NCBI RefSeq assembly: GCF_014077095.1
Contig: NZ_JACGVG010000029.1
Coordinates: forward strand, 1-64,000
Reading direction: 5' to 3'
DNA: 64,000 nucleotides
DNA from: Colwellia sp. MB02u-6
GTDB taxonomy: Bacteria; Pseudomonadota; Gammaproteobacteria; Enterobacterales; Alteromonadaceae
The stretch's first letter is position 1; each line of letters opens with the position of its first letter. Of the stretch, positions 45,284 through 54,166 are shown in pieces. Both the position numbers and the translations under genes were made by a program. The notes below the pieces were generated by a model, which saw nothing but the letters and a program-made list of their open reading frames with translations, searched no databases and was not told where the DNA came from.

Positions 45284-45301
45284 TTCATACGCTTTCATTT
45301 A
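45284..45301 (+). promoter_or_regulatory. Candidate AgaR operator before the GH2-gal operon
   Basis: TTCATACGCTTTCATTTA, 18 of 18 identical to the reverse complement of 16335-16352 before the TonB receptor. It lies about 430 bp before the GH2 start. Confidence 0.55.
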
Positions 45302-45475
45302 TGAGTGTCAGTTATAATATTAGTTGGTGTTACAATAACCTGTTAAGTCCATGTTTTCCGGTCAAATAAACCTTTTTATTATGTTTTTAGTTTTTTTATA
45401 TATATTTATTTCTGTATTTTTATATTTAAAAGTAAGATAGTGAAAATAAAAGAAAGATAATTGATTGAGTTTTTC

Positions 45476-45484
45476 CTTTCATTT
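45476..45484 (+). promoter_or_regulatory. Second CTTTCAT motif before GH2
   Basis: CTTTCATTT, with AGAAAG 25 bases to its left. It lies about 245 bp before the GH2 start. Confidence 0.35.
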
Positions 45485-45556
45485 GTTATTATCTATATAA
45501 ATATGCGTATTTATATAGATTTTATTTGATAGATTAAATTTAATCTATCAACCTGT

Positions 45557-45699
45557 GACCATTCAAAATGCAGAAACTTGAAGATGAGTAAAATTTCAGG
45601 TGCAAGGCACTTGAGTGAGTGATGGCTGTCTATCACGATTGAGAGCAACGCCGCAGGTGAGTTTTTTTGACCATTAAAAACCTGCATCTTGAATGATCA
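45557..45699. repeat. Palindromic intergenic element (MITE-like)
   Basis: GACCATTCAAAATGCAG at 45557-45573 is the inverted copy of CTGCATCTTGAATGATC at 45683-45699 (15 of 17). They enclose about 110 bp with GAGAGCAACGCCGCAGGTGA, resembling intergenic palindromic elements I recall from marine Alteromonadales. No coding frame inside. It ends 29 bp before the GH2 start and may shape its leader. Confidence 0.55.
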
Positions 45700-45728
45700 T
45701 GGGTGTATAACCACAATATAGGAATAAC

Positions 45729-48700
45729 ATGAATAAAAGTATTTTAGCTGGCTTATTATGTAGCCTTTCACTGAGTGCTTGTGCTGACAGTACTCGGGAG
45801 CCCACTCAATCATTATCAAAAGATCTTAGTTATTATATATCTAATGAGAAAATGATTGGTGAGAACAAAGAAGCCCCACGTGCAAGTTTTACTTCTTTTA
45901 CCACTGTCGACAATGCCATTCTAAATAATCCGAATAAAGCCAAATATTACCAGTTACTTGACGGACAGTGGAAATTCAATTGGGTACATTCTCCAGCTGA
46001 AAGGCCTTTAGATTTTTTCAATCCAAGTAAAGATATCAGCGACTGGGACAACATTAAAGTGCCCAGTAATTGGGAAGTTGAAGGTTATGGTGTACCTATT
46101 TATGTGAATCATCAATATGCATTTGCTGACAAAGCCTTTCCTGTAAGTGATGAAATGGAATTTATCGATGGTTTCTACCCTAAAAATCCCGGTATAGTGC
46201 CTATGGAAAACAATCCGGTTGGTTCATATCGCCGAGATTTCACCTTAGGTGAAGCTTGGTTAGACAAAGAAATATTTCTGCAAATTGGTGGCATGAAGGC
46301 CGGCGGTTTTGTCTGGTTAAATGGAGAATATATCGGTTATTCTCAGGGGAGTAAAACGCCAGCAGAATTCAATTTAAGCAAACATGCCAAAAGTGGTAAA
46401 AACACTTTGGCGGTACAAATTTTCCGTTGGACAGATGGCTCTTATTTAGAAGACCAGGACTTTTGGGACATTAGTGGTTTTGAGCGCAGTGTTTATGTTT
46501 ACGCACAACCTAAAGTACGTATTCAAGATTTTCAGGTGACATCAATTTTAGATGGCGCGTATAAAGATGGTGAATTTGCGTTAACCTTAGATCTTCAAAA
46601 TCATTTGGCGAGTCATGCTAAAGTCAAAGTAAGCTATCAACTTCTCGATAATAATCATCAGATTGTTTTACAAGAAAGTGAAAATATCAATGCAAAACAA
46701 GGAAATACAAGCCTAGACTTTAGCGGTAGCATTGAAAATGTTCGTCAATGGAACGCAGAGCACCCTGAATTATATACTTTAGTGTTAGCTGTTGAAGATA
46801 AAAATGGCAAAATCCTAGAAGCCACATCGAGTAAAATTGGCTTTAGAAGTGTTGAAATTAAAAATGGCTTATTACTCGTTAATGGTCGTGCTATTAAATT
46901 AAAAGGCGTTAATACTCAGGAGCATAATCCGGAAACAGGCCATGTTATTTCTCGAGAGCTCATTGAACAAGATATTCGCTTATGGAAGCAAAATAATATT
47001 AATGCCGCTCGATTGAGTCATTATCCACAACCAGATATGTTTTATGAATTATGCGACCAATACGGTATTTATGTGGTTGATGAAGCGAATATTGAGTCCC
47101 ATGGTATGTACTATGGCGAACACTCATTAGCTAAAAAACCTAGCTGGAAAGCTGCTCATTTAGATCGCATGATCAGCATGGTAGAGCGTGATAAAAACCA
47201 TCCTTCCGTAATCATCTGGTCATTAGGTAATGAGGCGGGTAATGGGGTTAATTTTTATGATGGTTATAAGGCCATTAAAGCGGCTGATAAAACTAAACGC
47301 CCTGTACAATATGAGCGTCCATATAAAGATAGTGATCCTCGATATCATGATATGGATGTTAATACCGATATTATTGCCCCCCAATACCCTTCTGTTGCCA
47401 ACTTTGAAGATGTAGGTAATACAAAAACGAATAAGCCCTTCATTCCAAGTGAGTATGCACATGCTATGGGTAATAGCTCAGGCAACTTCCAAGATTATTG
47501 GGATGTGATTGAGCAACATGACAATTTGCAAGGTGGTTTTATTTGGGACTGGGTTGATCAATCTATTTGGAAAACCAATGAAAAGGGTGAGCGTTTCTAT
47601 GCGTTTGGAGGGGATTATGGTACTAAAATGCCAACCGACAATACCTTTTTAAATAATGGTATTGTCTTTCCTGACAGAACGCCACAACCCGCGTTATTTG
47701 AAGTAAAAAAAGCCCATGAATTTATCAATTTTAAAGACAGAGGCATCACTCAAGCGAATGAACAAAGAATACTGATTGAAAATTTATATGAATTTACTGA
47801 TCTTAATGATTTTAATTTTACGGTTGAAATTAAAACTGACGGTAAAGTGATACAAAGCCAAGTTTTTGATCAAGTCAGTATAGAACCACAAACAGGCCAA
47901 CTCATCCGCGTTGATCTTAACGGTATTAAACTTCAAGAAAACACTGAATATTTCATGCTTATTTCTGCCACGCTAAAGCAAGCTTGGGGTCTTTTACCTA
48001 AAGGATATGAATTAGCTCATGAGCAAATTAAGCTAGCTTCATTAAGTAAGGTAAGCAAAACCAGTATTGAACAAGGCTCAAATTTAACGGTTCACAATAG
48101 CAAACAGCGAGTGACCATTAAAAATGAAAATATGAGTGTGACCTTTAATAGTCAAACGGGCTTAATGCTTGACTATCAATATCAGGGTCAAGCATTAATC
48201 AAGACCGGACAAGGGCCAAGTATTAATTTTTGGCGAGCTCCTACAGATAATGATTTCGGCGCTCAAATGCACAAGCGTAATTTAGTATGGAAAGAAGCCA
48301 CGTTAAATGCCGAATTAGTAACATTCAGTCATAAAAAACTTTCTGAAAACCAGTACTTAGTCAGTACTGAATTTCATCTGCCTAGTGTTGAGAGTAAGTT
48401 GAAAACCAGTTATACCATTTCAGGCAATGGCATGATCAAGATAGCAAATCAGCTTGGAGCAAGTCATTCTAAAGCAGATATGCCACGTTTTGGTATGCGT
48501 ATGCAAATGCCAAAACAGTTTTCACAATTAACTTATTTTGGTCGTGGCCCATGGGAAAACTATGTTGATAGAAAAGCATCGGCCTTTATCGATCTTTATC
48601 AGTCAAGTGTCAGCGAACAGTATGTGCCATATATCCGCCCACAGGAAAATGGCTACAAAACAGGTACTCGCTGGTTGGCATTAATTGATGACAAGAAAAA

Positions 48701-49085
48701 TGGCTTATTGATCGTTAGCCAACAAGATAAACCTTTAAGCTTTAGTGCCTTGCATATGCCTAATGAAGATTTTGATGTTACGAATGGCATTACTGGCTAT
48801 CAGCATGTAGGGACAAAAAATCCACATTATAGGGAAGATGGCAAGTTAGTTGCTAACTATGGTAAGCATACCACAGATATTAAGGAACAAGATCTGGTAC
48901 AACTGAATATTGATTATGGGCAACGTGGTGTGGCCGGTGATAATAGCTGGGGGGCCAAAGCCATGGCTGAATATCAAATTAATGCTAATAACCCTCTGAG
49001 CTATCGATTTACCTTGGTGCCTTTTATTAACCATAATATTGATGCACTTATTGAGTTAAGCAAGGACGTTAAATTTAAAAAATAA
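45729..49085 (+). CDS. GH2 beta-galactosidase lipoprotein (LacZ type)
   Basis: Retaining beta-galactosidase, 1118 residues. The N-terminus (LLCSLSLSACADS) has a lipobox, so unlike E. coli LacZ it is exported and lipid-anchored. Domains in order: sugar-binding jelly roll (about 85-255, NPVGSYRRDF, GGMKAGGFVWLNG), Ig-like (about 260-370), GH2 barrel (about 375-670) with acid/base E502 in NEAGNG and nucleophile E575 in SEYAHAMGNSSG, a further Ig-like domain, and the Bgal small-chain domain (about 825-1110, INFWRAPTDNDFG, YFGRGPWENY). It starts the operon with galT, galK, the SGLT gene, galE and galM, so it frees Gal that this operon then uses. On core-1 O-glycans it would remove the beta-1,3-Gal. 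Confidence 0.95.
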   Translation: MNKSILAGLLCSLSLSACADSTREPTQSLSKDLSYYISNEKMIGENKEAPRASFTSFTTVDNAILNNPNKAKYYQLLDGQWKFNWVHSPAERPLDFFNPSKDISDWDNIKVPSNWEVEGYGVPIYVNHQYAFADKAFPVSDEMEFIDGFYPKNPGIVPMENNPVGSYRRDFTLGEAWLDKEIFLQIGGMKAGGFVWLNGEYIGYSQGSKTPAEFNLSKHAKSGKNTLAVQIFRWTDGSYLEDQDFWDISGFERSVYVYAQPKVRIQDFQVTSILDGAYKDGEFALTLDLQNHLASHAKVKVSYQLLDNNHQIVLQESENINAKQGNTSLDFSGSIENVRQWNAEHPELYTLVLAVEDKNGKILEATSSKIGFRSVEIKNGLLLVNGRAIKLKGVNTQEHNPETGHVISRELIEQDIRLWKQNNINAARLSHYPQPDMFYELCDQYGIYVVDEANIESHGMYYGEHSLAKKPSWKAAHLDRMISMVERDKNHPSVIIWSLGNEAGNGVNFYDGYKAIKAADKTKRPVQYERPYKDSDPRYHDMDVNTDIIAPQYPSVANFEDVGNTKTNKPFIPSEYAHAMGNSSGNFQDYWDVIEQHDNLQGGFIWDWVDQSIWKTNEKGERFYAFGGDYGTKMPTDNTFLNNGIVFPDRTPQPALFEVKKAHEFINFKDRGITQANEQRILIENLYEFTDLNDFNFTVEIKTDGKVIQSQVFDQVSIEPQTGQLIRVDLNGIKLQENTEYFMLISATLKQAWGLLPKGYELAHEQIKLASLSKVSKTSIEQGSNLTVHNSKQRVTIKNENMSVTFNSQTGLMLDYQYQGQALIKTGQGPSINFWRAPTDNDFGAQMHKRNLVWKEATLNAELVTFSHKKLSENQYLVSTEFHLPSVESKLKTSYTISGNGMIKIANQLGASHSKADMPRFGMRMQMPKQFSQLTYFGRGPWENYVDRKASAFIDLYQSSVSEQYVPYIRPQENGYKTGTRWLALIDDKKNGLLIVSQQDKPLSFSALHMPNEDFDVTNGITGYQHVGTKNPHYREDGKLVANYGKHTTDIKEQDLVQLNIDYGQRGVAGDNSWGAKAMAEYQINANNPLSYRFTLVPFINHNIDALIELSKDVKFKK

Positions 49086-49130
49086 TCCAGTTACATTTTG
49101 TCAGTTAGCTAGTCGAATATTCTTCTAGTT

Positions 49131-49176
49131 AATGGGAGGTAGGCATAACTATTTGCCTACCTCACTCCCTCCCATT
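49131..49176 (+). terminator. Hairpin between GH2 and galT
   Basis: Stem GAGGTAGGCA/TGCCTACCTC (49136-49145, 49154-49163). AATGGGAGG (49131-49139) can pair instead with CCTCCCATT (49168-49176), which is followed by T. It may be a partial terminator that lowers gal expression relative to GH2. Confidence 0.55.
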
Positions 49177-49202
49177 TTTCAATAATTGTGACTTATAATA
49201 TT

Positions 49203-50249
49203 ATGACTATCGAGTTTGATCCGACAGAACACCCGCATCGAAGATATAACCCTTTAATTGATGAATGGGTATTGGTTTCACCTCATCGCGCCAAACGACC
49301 TTGGCAAGGGCAAGTTGAAAAGCTTGATGAGCAAGAAAAGCCAAAGTATGACAAAGACTGTTTTTTATGTGCAGGCAATACCCGCATCAATGGTGAAAAA
49401 AATGATGACTATAAAGACACCTTTGTGTTCACCAATGATTTTGCCGCAATCAAACCAGATACGCCGAGTGTAGTCAGTGATGATCCGCTTTTTAAAATGG
49501 CCACAGAGCAAGGCGAGAGTCGAGTTATCTGTTTCTCACCAGACCATAGTAAAACCTTGCCACAGCTTTCAATAAAAGAAATTACCCATGTTATTGATAC
49601 ATGGCAGAGTCAATGTGAGGTATTAGGGAAAACGTATTCATGGGTTCAGGTTTTTGAAAATAAAGGCAGTGTCATGGGCTGTTCTAACCCACACCCTCAT
49701 GGTCAGATTTGGGCACAACAGCAATTACCAACCCTAGTAATGAAAAAGCAAAATTCGCAGTTGGCTTACTTAGCGCAACATGGCAATAATTTATTGCAAG
49801 ACTATGTTGTGAGAGAAGTTGCAAATAAAGAACGTATTGTGGTGATAAATGAAGATTGGCTGGTTGTTGTTCCTTATTGGGCCGCATGGCCATTTGAAAC
49901 TTTGCTACTACCACGCTTTGCTGTGTCACGTATAACTGAGCTCAATAAAGCGCAAAAGTTATCACTCGCTGATATTCTCCAACAAATAACCATCAAGTAT
50001 GACAATTTATTTAATTGTTCTTTTCCTTATTCCATGGGGTGGCACGGTGCACCTTTTGATGGACAACAACATGATGAATGGACTTTACATGCCAGTTTCT
50101 TTCCTCCTCTATTAAGATCGGCCACGGTGCGTAAATTTATGGTCGGTTATGAAATGATGGCTGAAGCGCAACGAGACCTTACTGCAGAGCAAGCAGCGAA
50201 GAGGCTCCGTGATTTGCCAACAACTCACTATAAGAAGAATTACTCATGA
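49203..50249 (+). CDS. galT: Galactose-1-phosphate uridylyltransferase
   Basis: Leloir enzyme: UDP-glucose plus Gal-1-P gives UDP-galactose plus Glc-1-P. I take the ATG at 49203 (348 residues), because the protein then starts [18 protein letters not shown] as E. coli GalT does; an ATG 15 bases upstream is in frame. The HIT-type active site is [12 protein letters not shown], with the nucleophilic second His. Other marks are [11 protein letters not shown] and the C-terminal [20 protein letters not shown]. The zinc-ligand region CFLCAGN is intact. It ends with a 4-base ATGA overlap with galK, hence coupling. Confidence 0.96.
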   Translation: MTIEFDPTEHPHRRYNPLIDEWVLVSPHRAKRPWQGQVEKLDEQEKPKYDKDCFLCAGNTRINGEKNDDYKDTFVFTNDFAAIKPDTPSVVSDDPLFKMATEQGESRVICFSPDHSKTLPQLSIKEITHVIDTWQSQCEVLGKTYSWVQVFENKGSVMGCSNPHPHGQIWAQQQLPTLVMKKQNSQLAYLAQHGNNLLQDYVVREVANKERIVVINEDWLVVVPYWAAWPFETLLLPRFAVSRITELNKAQKLSLADILQQITIKYDNLFNCSFPYSMGWHGAPFDGQQHDEWTLHASFFPPLLRSATVRKFMVGYEMMAEAQRDLTAEQAAKRLRDLPTTHYKKNYS

Positions 50250-51418
50250 ACTTTCCCGTTTCAGACCCACAAGACTTTAAACAACAAGCGCTTGTGCAAA
50301 TCTTGTTTAAACAGCAATTTCAGGGCTCAGCAGCGCTAGTTTGTCATGCGCCAGGCCGAGTTAACATCATTGGTGATCATACCGATTACAATGATGGTTT
50401 TGTGCTACCAGCAGCCATTAATTACGGTACCACCATTGCAGCATCAAAACGTGAAGACAGGATAGTAAAAGTATACGCTCATGACTGTGGACAACAAATT
50501 AATGAGTTTAGTCTTGACGACATTAGCTTTGATCAAGAAATGATGTGGAGTAATTATGTTAAAGGCACATTACAAGCGTTAATGAAAAAACACCCTGAAA
50601 TTAAAGGCGCGAACCTAGTGGTCACTGGAAATGTACCACAAGGTGCTGGTTTAAGTTCATCTGCCAGTTTTGAAATAGCTATTTTAAAAGCGTTTACCCA
50701 GCTTTATCAATTAGATTTAAATGGTGTTAATGCTGCGCTTATTGGTCAGCAAGCCGAGAATGATTTTGTTGGTTGTAACTGCGGCATTATGGACCAACTT
50801 ATCTCGGCCATGGGACAGCAAGGTCATGCCATGTTACTTGATTGCAAAGACCTATCCTTTGAAGATGCGCCTATTCCAGATGATTTAACACTGTTTATTG
50901 TTAATTCAAATGTTAAACGTGGTTTGGTTGATAGTGCTTATAACTTAAGACGTCAGCAATGTGAAGCGGTGGCTAAGTACTTTGGTGTGTCTGCCCTGAG
51001 GGAAGTGACCATGAATCAGCTTACTGCTGCCGAAGAGCAAATTGAGCCAGAATTGTTCAAACGTGCTCGTCACGTTGTTAGTGAAAATGCCCGTGCGGTA
51101 GCGACATTAAAGGCGTTAAAAGCCAATGATATGGCAACAATTAGTGCCGAGATGAAGGCGTCTCATATTTCTTTGCGTGATGACTTTGAAGTTACGACCA
51201 AAGAAATGGATGGCTTGGTTGATATGATTGATAGCGTCTTAGGTGACCAGGGCGGTGTTCGTATGACCGGCGGTGGTTTTGGTGGATGTGTGGTTGCTTT
51301 AGTGCCTAATGATTTAGTGACCAAGGTAACGGATATTATCAATAGTAAATATGAGCAAGAATTTGGCTTAAGCCCCAGTATTTATCACTGTACTGCATCA
51401 CAAGGTGCATTCAGGTAA
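50246..51418 (+). CDS. galK: Galactokinase
   Basis: Phosphorylates galactose at C1 with ATP. The 390-residue GHMP kinase shows the galactokinase signature [20 protein letters not shown], the ATP-binding motif [13 protein letters not shown], and the third motif [20 protein letters not shown] holds the catalytic Asp. The start overlaps the galT stop (ATGA), as usual in gal operons. The next gene, the sodium-sugar symporter, starts 78 bp later without a terminator, so it should be in the same transcript. Confidence 0.96.
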   Translation: MNFPVSDPQDFKQQALVQILFKQQFQGSAALVCHAPGRVNIIGDHTDYNDGFVLPAAINYGTTIAASKREDRIVKVYAHDCGQQINEFSLDDISFDQEMMWSNYVKGTLQALMKKHPEIKGANLVVTGNVPQGAGLSSSASFEIAILKAFTQLYQLDLNGVNAALIGQQAENDFVGCNCGIMDQLISAMGQQGHAMLLDCKDLSFEDAPIPDDLTLFIVNSNVKRGLVDSAYNLRRQQCEAVAKYFGVSALREVTMNQLTAAEEQIEPELFKRARHVVSENARAVATLKALKANDMATISAEMKASHISLRDDFEVTTKEMDGLVDMIDSVLGDQGGVRMTGGGFGGCVVALVPNDLVTKVTDIINSKYEQEFGLSPSIYHCTASQGAFR

Positions 51419-51496
51419 TTGGCTAAATATAGCATCGAATAAAATTAAAACTCGCGCAAAAAAATAATTATAACTAAAAATTAAGGGTTACAAACG

Positions 51497-53071
51497 ATGG
51501 ACTTTACAAATAAATTGGGGACGATAGATAGCACCATTTTTATTGTCTATGTCATAGGGCTGCTGTGCCTTGCCTTATGGGTTTCTCGTAATGAGAAAAA
51601 AGAAGGTGCGAATACAGAAGATTACTTTTTAGCTAGCAAGTCACTGCCTTGGTGGGCTATAGGGGCTTCGTTAATTGCCGCAAATATTTCAGCAGAACAA
51701 ATTATTGGTATGTCAGGCTCTGGTTACGCCATTGGTTTAGCGATTGCCTCTTACGAATGGATGGCCGCCATTACCTTGGTATTAGTCGGTAAATACATGT
51801 TGCCTATTTTTTTGGAAAATAAAATATTTACCATGCCGCAATACCTTGAACAACGTTTTGATAATAAGGTAAAAACTACCATGGCTATTTTTTGGCTAGC
51901 GGTATACACCTTTGTTAACTTAACCGCGGTGTTATGGTTAGGTGGCATGGCCATTGAAACGGTAGCAGGTGTTGATTGGATGTTCGGCATGATATTTTTA
52001 GCCGTATTCTCTGTTGCTTACTCTTTATATGGCGGCTTAAAAGCGGTTGCTTTTACCGACATATTACAAGTGGTGTTATTAGTCTTTGGCGGTTTGTTAC
52101 TGAGTTATTTAGCCTTAGATGCCGTGGCTGATGGTCAAGGGTTTTTAGTCGGCTTTGGGATTCTTACCAATACAATGCCTGAGCATTTTGACATGATATT
52201 AAGTCCAGATAATGACCATTACATGAGCCTGCCAGGTATTTCTGTGCTAATTGGTGGCATGTGGGTAATGAACTTTAGTTATTGGGGTTTTAACCAGTAT
52301 ATTATTCAGCGTGCTTTAGCGGCTAAAGATTTAAAAGAAGCACAAAAAGGTATTGCTTTTGCAGCCTACCTTAAATTATTAATGCCACTTATTGTGGTAT
52401 TACCCGGCATTGCAGCGGTAGTGCTTTATCCGACATTAACTACCCCGGACCAAGCCTATCCCTCAATGATGGCATTAATGCCCGTTGGTATTAAAGGGTT
52501 AGTTTTTGCTGCATTAGTTGCCGCGATAGTGTCTTCGTTAGCGTCAATGACCAATAGTATTTCTACCATTTTTACTATGGATCTTTATTCACGTTTTAAG
52601 CCGAACGAGAGCCAACGTCACTACGTACATATTGGTCGTATTGCTGCGTTAGTTTCTTTATGTATCGCCTTAATTGTCGCTCAGCCATTATTAGGTAAAT
52701 TTGATCAAGCGTTTCAATATATCCAAGAGTTTACCGGTTTCTTTACCCCTGGCATCGTTGTTATATTTGTTATGGGTATGTTCTGGAAACGTGCAACATC
52801 AGCGGGCGCATTGTCAGCAGCTTTAGGCTCAGCAGTATTTTCGTTAGTACTTAAATTTACGTGGCCTGAGCTACCATTTATGGATCGTGTTGGCTTAGTC
52901 TTTTTACTCTGTTTAGCGCTTTGTTATGTGGTTTCCATGTTAGGCAAACCTAATACTGCCGATAGCAGTGTGAGTTTAGATCAGGTGAGCTTTGCAACAA
53001 CTAAGTCATTTAATGTCGCCGCCATAGGGGTAGTACTTATCCTTACGGCTTTGTACGCCACTTGGTGGTAA
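51497..53071 (+). CDS. SGLT-type sodium/galactose symporter
   Basis: Inner-membrane sodium:solute symporter, 524 residues, with about 14 hydrophobic segments. SSS-family features: short N-terminal helix, EDYFLASKSLPWWAIGASLIAANISAEQIIG, YSLYGGLKAVAFTDILQ, and in the middle FAALVAAIVSSLASMTNSISTIF. The QYIIQRALAAKDLKEAQKG loop is typical of sugar members such as vSGLT. Placed inside the gal operon it most likely imports galactose freed by the GH2 enzyme; glucose is possible. A terminator-like hairpin follows it, before galE. Confidence 0.92.
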   Translation: MDFTNKLGTIDSTIFIVYVIGLLCLALWVSRNEKKEGANTEDYFLASKSLPWWAIGASLIAANISAEQIIGMSGSGYAIGLAIASYEWMAAITLVLVGKYMLPIFLENKIFTMPQYLEQRFDNKVKTTMAIFWLAVYTFVNLTAVLWLGGMAIETVAGVDWMFGMIFLAVFSVAYSLYGGLKAVAFTDILQVVLLVFGGLLLSYLALDAVADGQGFLVGFGILTNTMPEHFDMILSPDNDHYMSLPGISVLIGGMWVMNFSYWGFNQYIIQRALAAKDLKEAQKGIAFAAYLKLLMPLIVVLPGIAAVVLYPTLTTPDQAYPSMMALMPVGIKGLVFAALVAAIVSSLASMTNSISTIFTMDLYSRFKPNESQRHYVHIGRIAALVSLCIALIVAQPLLGKFDQAFQYIQEFTGFFTPGIVVIFVMGMFWKRATSAGALSAALGSAVFSLVLKFTWPELPFMDRVGLVFLLCLALCYVVSMLGKPNTADSSVSLDQVSFATTKSFNVAAIGVVLILTALYATWW

Positions 53072-53097
53072 ACAAAACAAAACAAAACATAAAAAGA

Positions 53098-53121
53098 AAA
53101 AGGCCAAGTTATCGGCCTTTT
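53098..53121 (+). terminator. Hairpin between the symporter gene and galE
   Basis: Stem AAAAGGCC/GGCCTTTT with an 8-base loop, 20 bases before the galE ATG. The GGCCTTTT side looks like a terminator, so galE-galM may be expressed at lower level or from read-through. Confidence 0.65.
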
Positions 53122-53140
53122 ACGTTTCAAGGAGCAAAAA

Positions 53141-54166
53141 ATGAATGTATTAGTCACTGGAGGCGCTGGGTATATTGGCTCACATACCGTTTTATCGTTA
53201 TTAGAAAATAATTATGACGTTATCGTGTATGACAATTTAGTCAATTCAAGTATTGAGTCTATTAATAGAGTTAAGAAATTGACCGGTAAGTCAGTAACCT
53301 TTGTTGAAGGTGATATATGTGACACAGATAAACTTAACTACCTATTTATAAGGTTTCAAATAGATGCAGTTATTCACTTTGCTGCACTTAAAGCGGTTGG
53401 AGAATCGACGAAAATACCGTTAAGCTATTATCAAAATAATGTCTACGGATCTGTTTGTTTGTTAGAGGTTATGCAACAACATAATGTGCATAATTTTATT
53501 TTTAGTTCATCTGCCACGGTTTATGGTGAAGAAAATGAGGTGCCTTATGTAGAAACAATGAAATTAGGTACTCCTTCAAGCCCTTATGGTGCGAGTAAAG
53601 TCATGGTAGAGCGTGTGCTGGCTGATTTTGCACTCTCTGATAATAACTTTAGAGGCGTATCTTTACGCTACTTCAACCCTATTGGCGCACACGAAAGCGG
53701 TACAATAGGTGAAGATCCGAAAGGGATTCCCAACAACCTTTTACCTTATGTCGCCCAAGTCGCTGTAGGTAAACGTGACAACCTTGCTATCTTTGGTGAT
53801 GATTATCCAACTAAAGATGGTAGCTGCGAACGAGATTATTTACACGTGATGGATTTAGCCCAAGGCCATGTTGCAGCTTTAGATTGGTTAAATCGCCAGA
53901 GTGATTTTAGCGGTGTTGAAGCCTTTAATTTAGGCACAGGTAATGGTGTCTCAGTGTTTACAATTGTAAAGACATTCGAGCAAGTCATTAATAAAAAAGT
54001 ACCCTTTGAAGTATCCCCAAGAAGAGCGGGTGATCTACCTGCTTTCTGGGCCAACGCCAGTAAAGCCAATAAAGAGTTGAATTGGCAAGCCGATAGAAGT
54101 TTAACGCAAATGATGACTGATACTTGGCGTTGGCAGTCAAACAACCCAAATGGATATTTAGTATAA
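53141..54166 (+). CDS. galE: UDP-glucose 4-epimerase
   Basis: Interconverts UDP-galactose and UDP-glucose with bound NAD. The 341-residue short-chain dehydrogenase-like protein starts with GGAGYIGSHT (NAD binding), has the FSSSATVYG stretch with catalytic Ser and the YGASK Tyr-Lys pair. C-terminal marks are ERDYLHVMDLAQGH and NLGTGNGVSV. AAGGAG lies 6 bases before the ATG. The stop codon shares its last A with the galM start (TAATG). It may also act on UDP-GalNAc/UDP-GlcNAc; that cannot be read from the sequence here. Confidence 0.96.
   Translation: MNVLVTGGAGYIGSHTVLSLLENNYDVIVYDNLVNSSIESINRVKKLTGKSVTFVEGDICDTDKLNYLFIRFQIDAVIHFAALKAVGESTKIPLSYYQNNVYGSVCLLEVMQQHNVHNFIFSSSATVYGEENEVPYVETMKLGTPSSPYGASKVMVERVLADFALSDNNFRGVSLRYFNPIGAHESGTIGEDPKGIPNNLLPYVAQVAVGKRDNLAIFGDDYPTKDGSCERDYLHVMDLAQGHVAALDWLNRQSDFSGVEAFNLGTGNGVSVFTIVKTFEQVINKKVPFEVSPRRAGDLPAFWANASKANKELNWQADRSLTQMMTDTWRWQSNNPNGYLV

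Larger units (their letters stand above)
44593..45728. other. 1.1-kb gap with IS1634 relic, palindromic element and GH2 control sites
   Basis: Holds the relic at 44725-44900, an 18-bp regulator candidate at 45284-45301, a second motif at 45476-45484 and a MITE-like element at 45557-45699. No intact gene. Confidence 0.55.
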
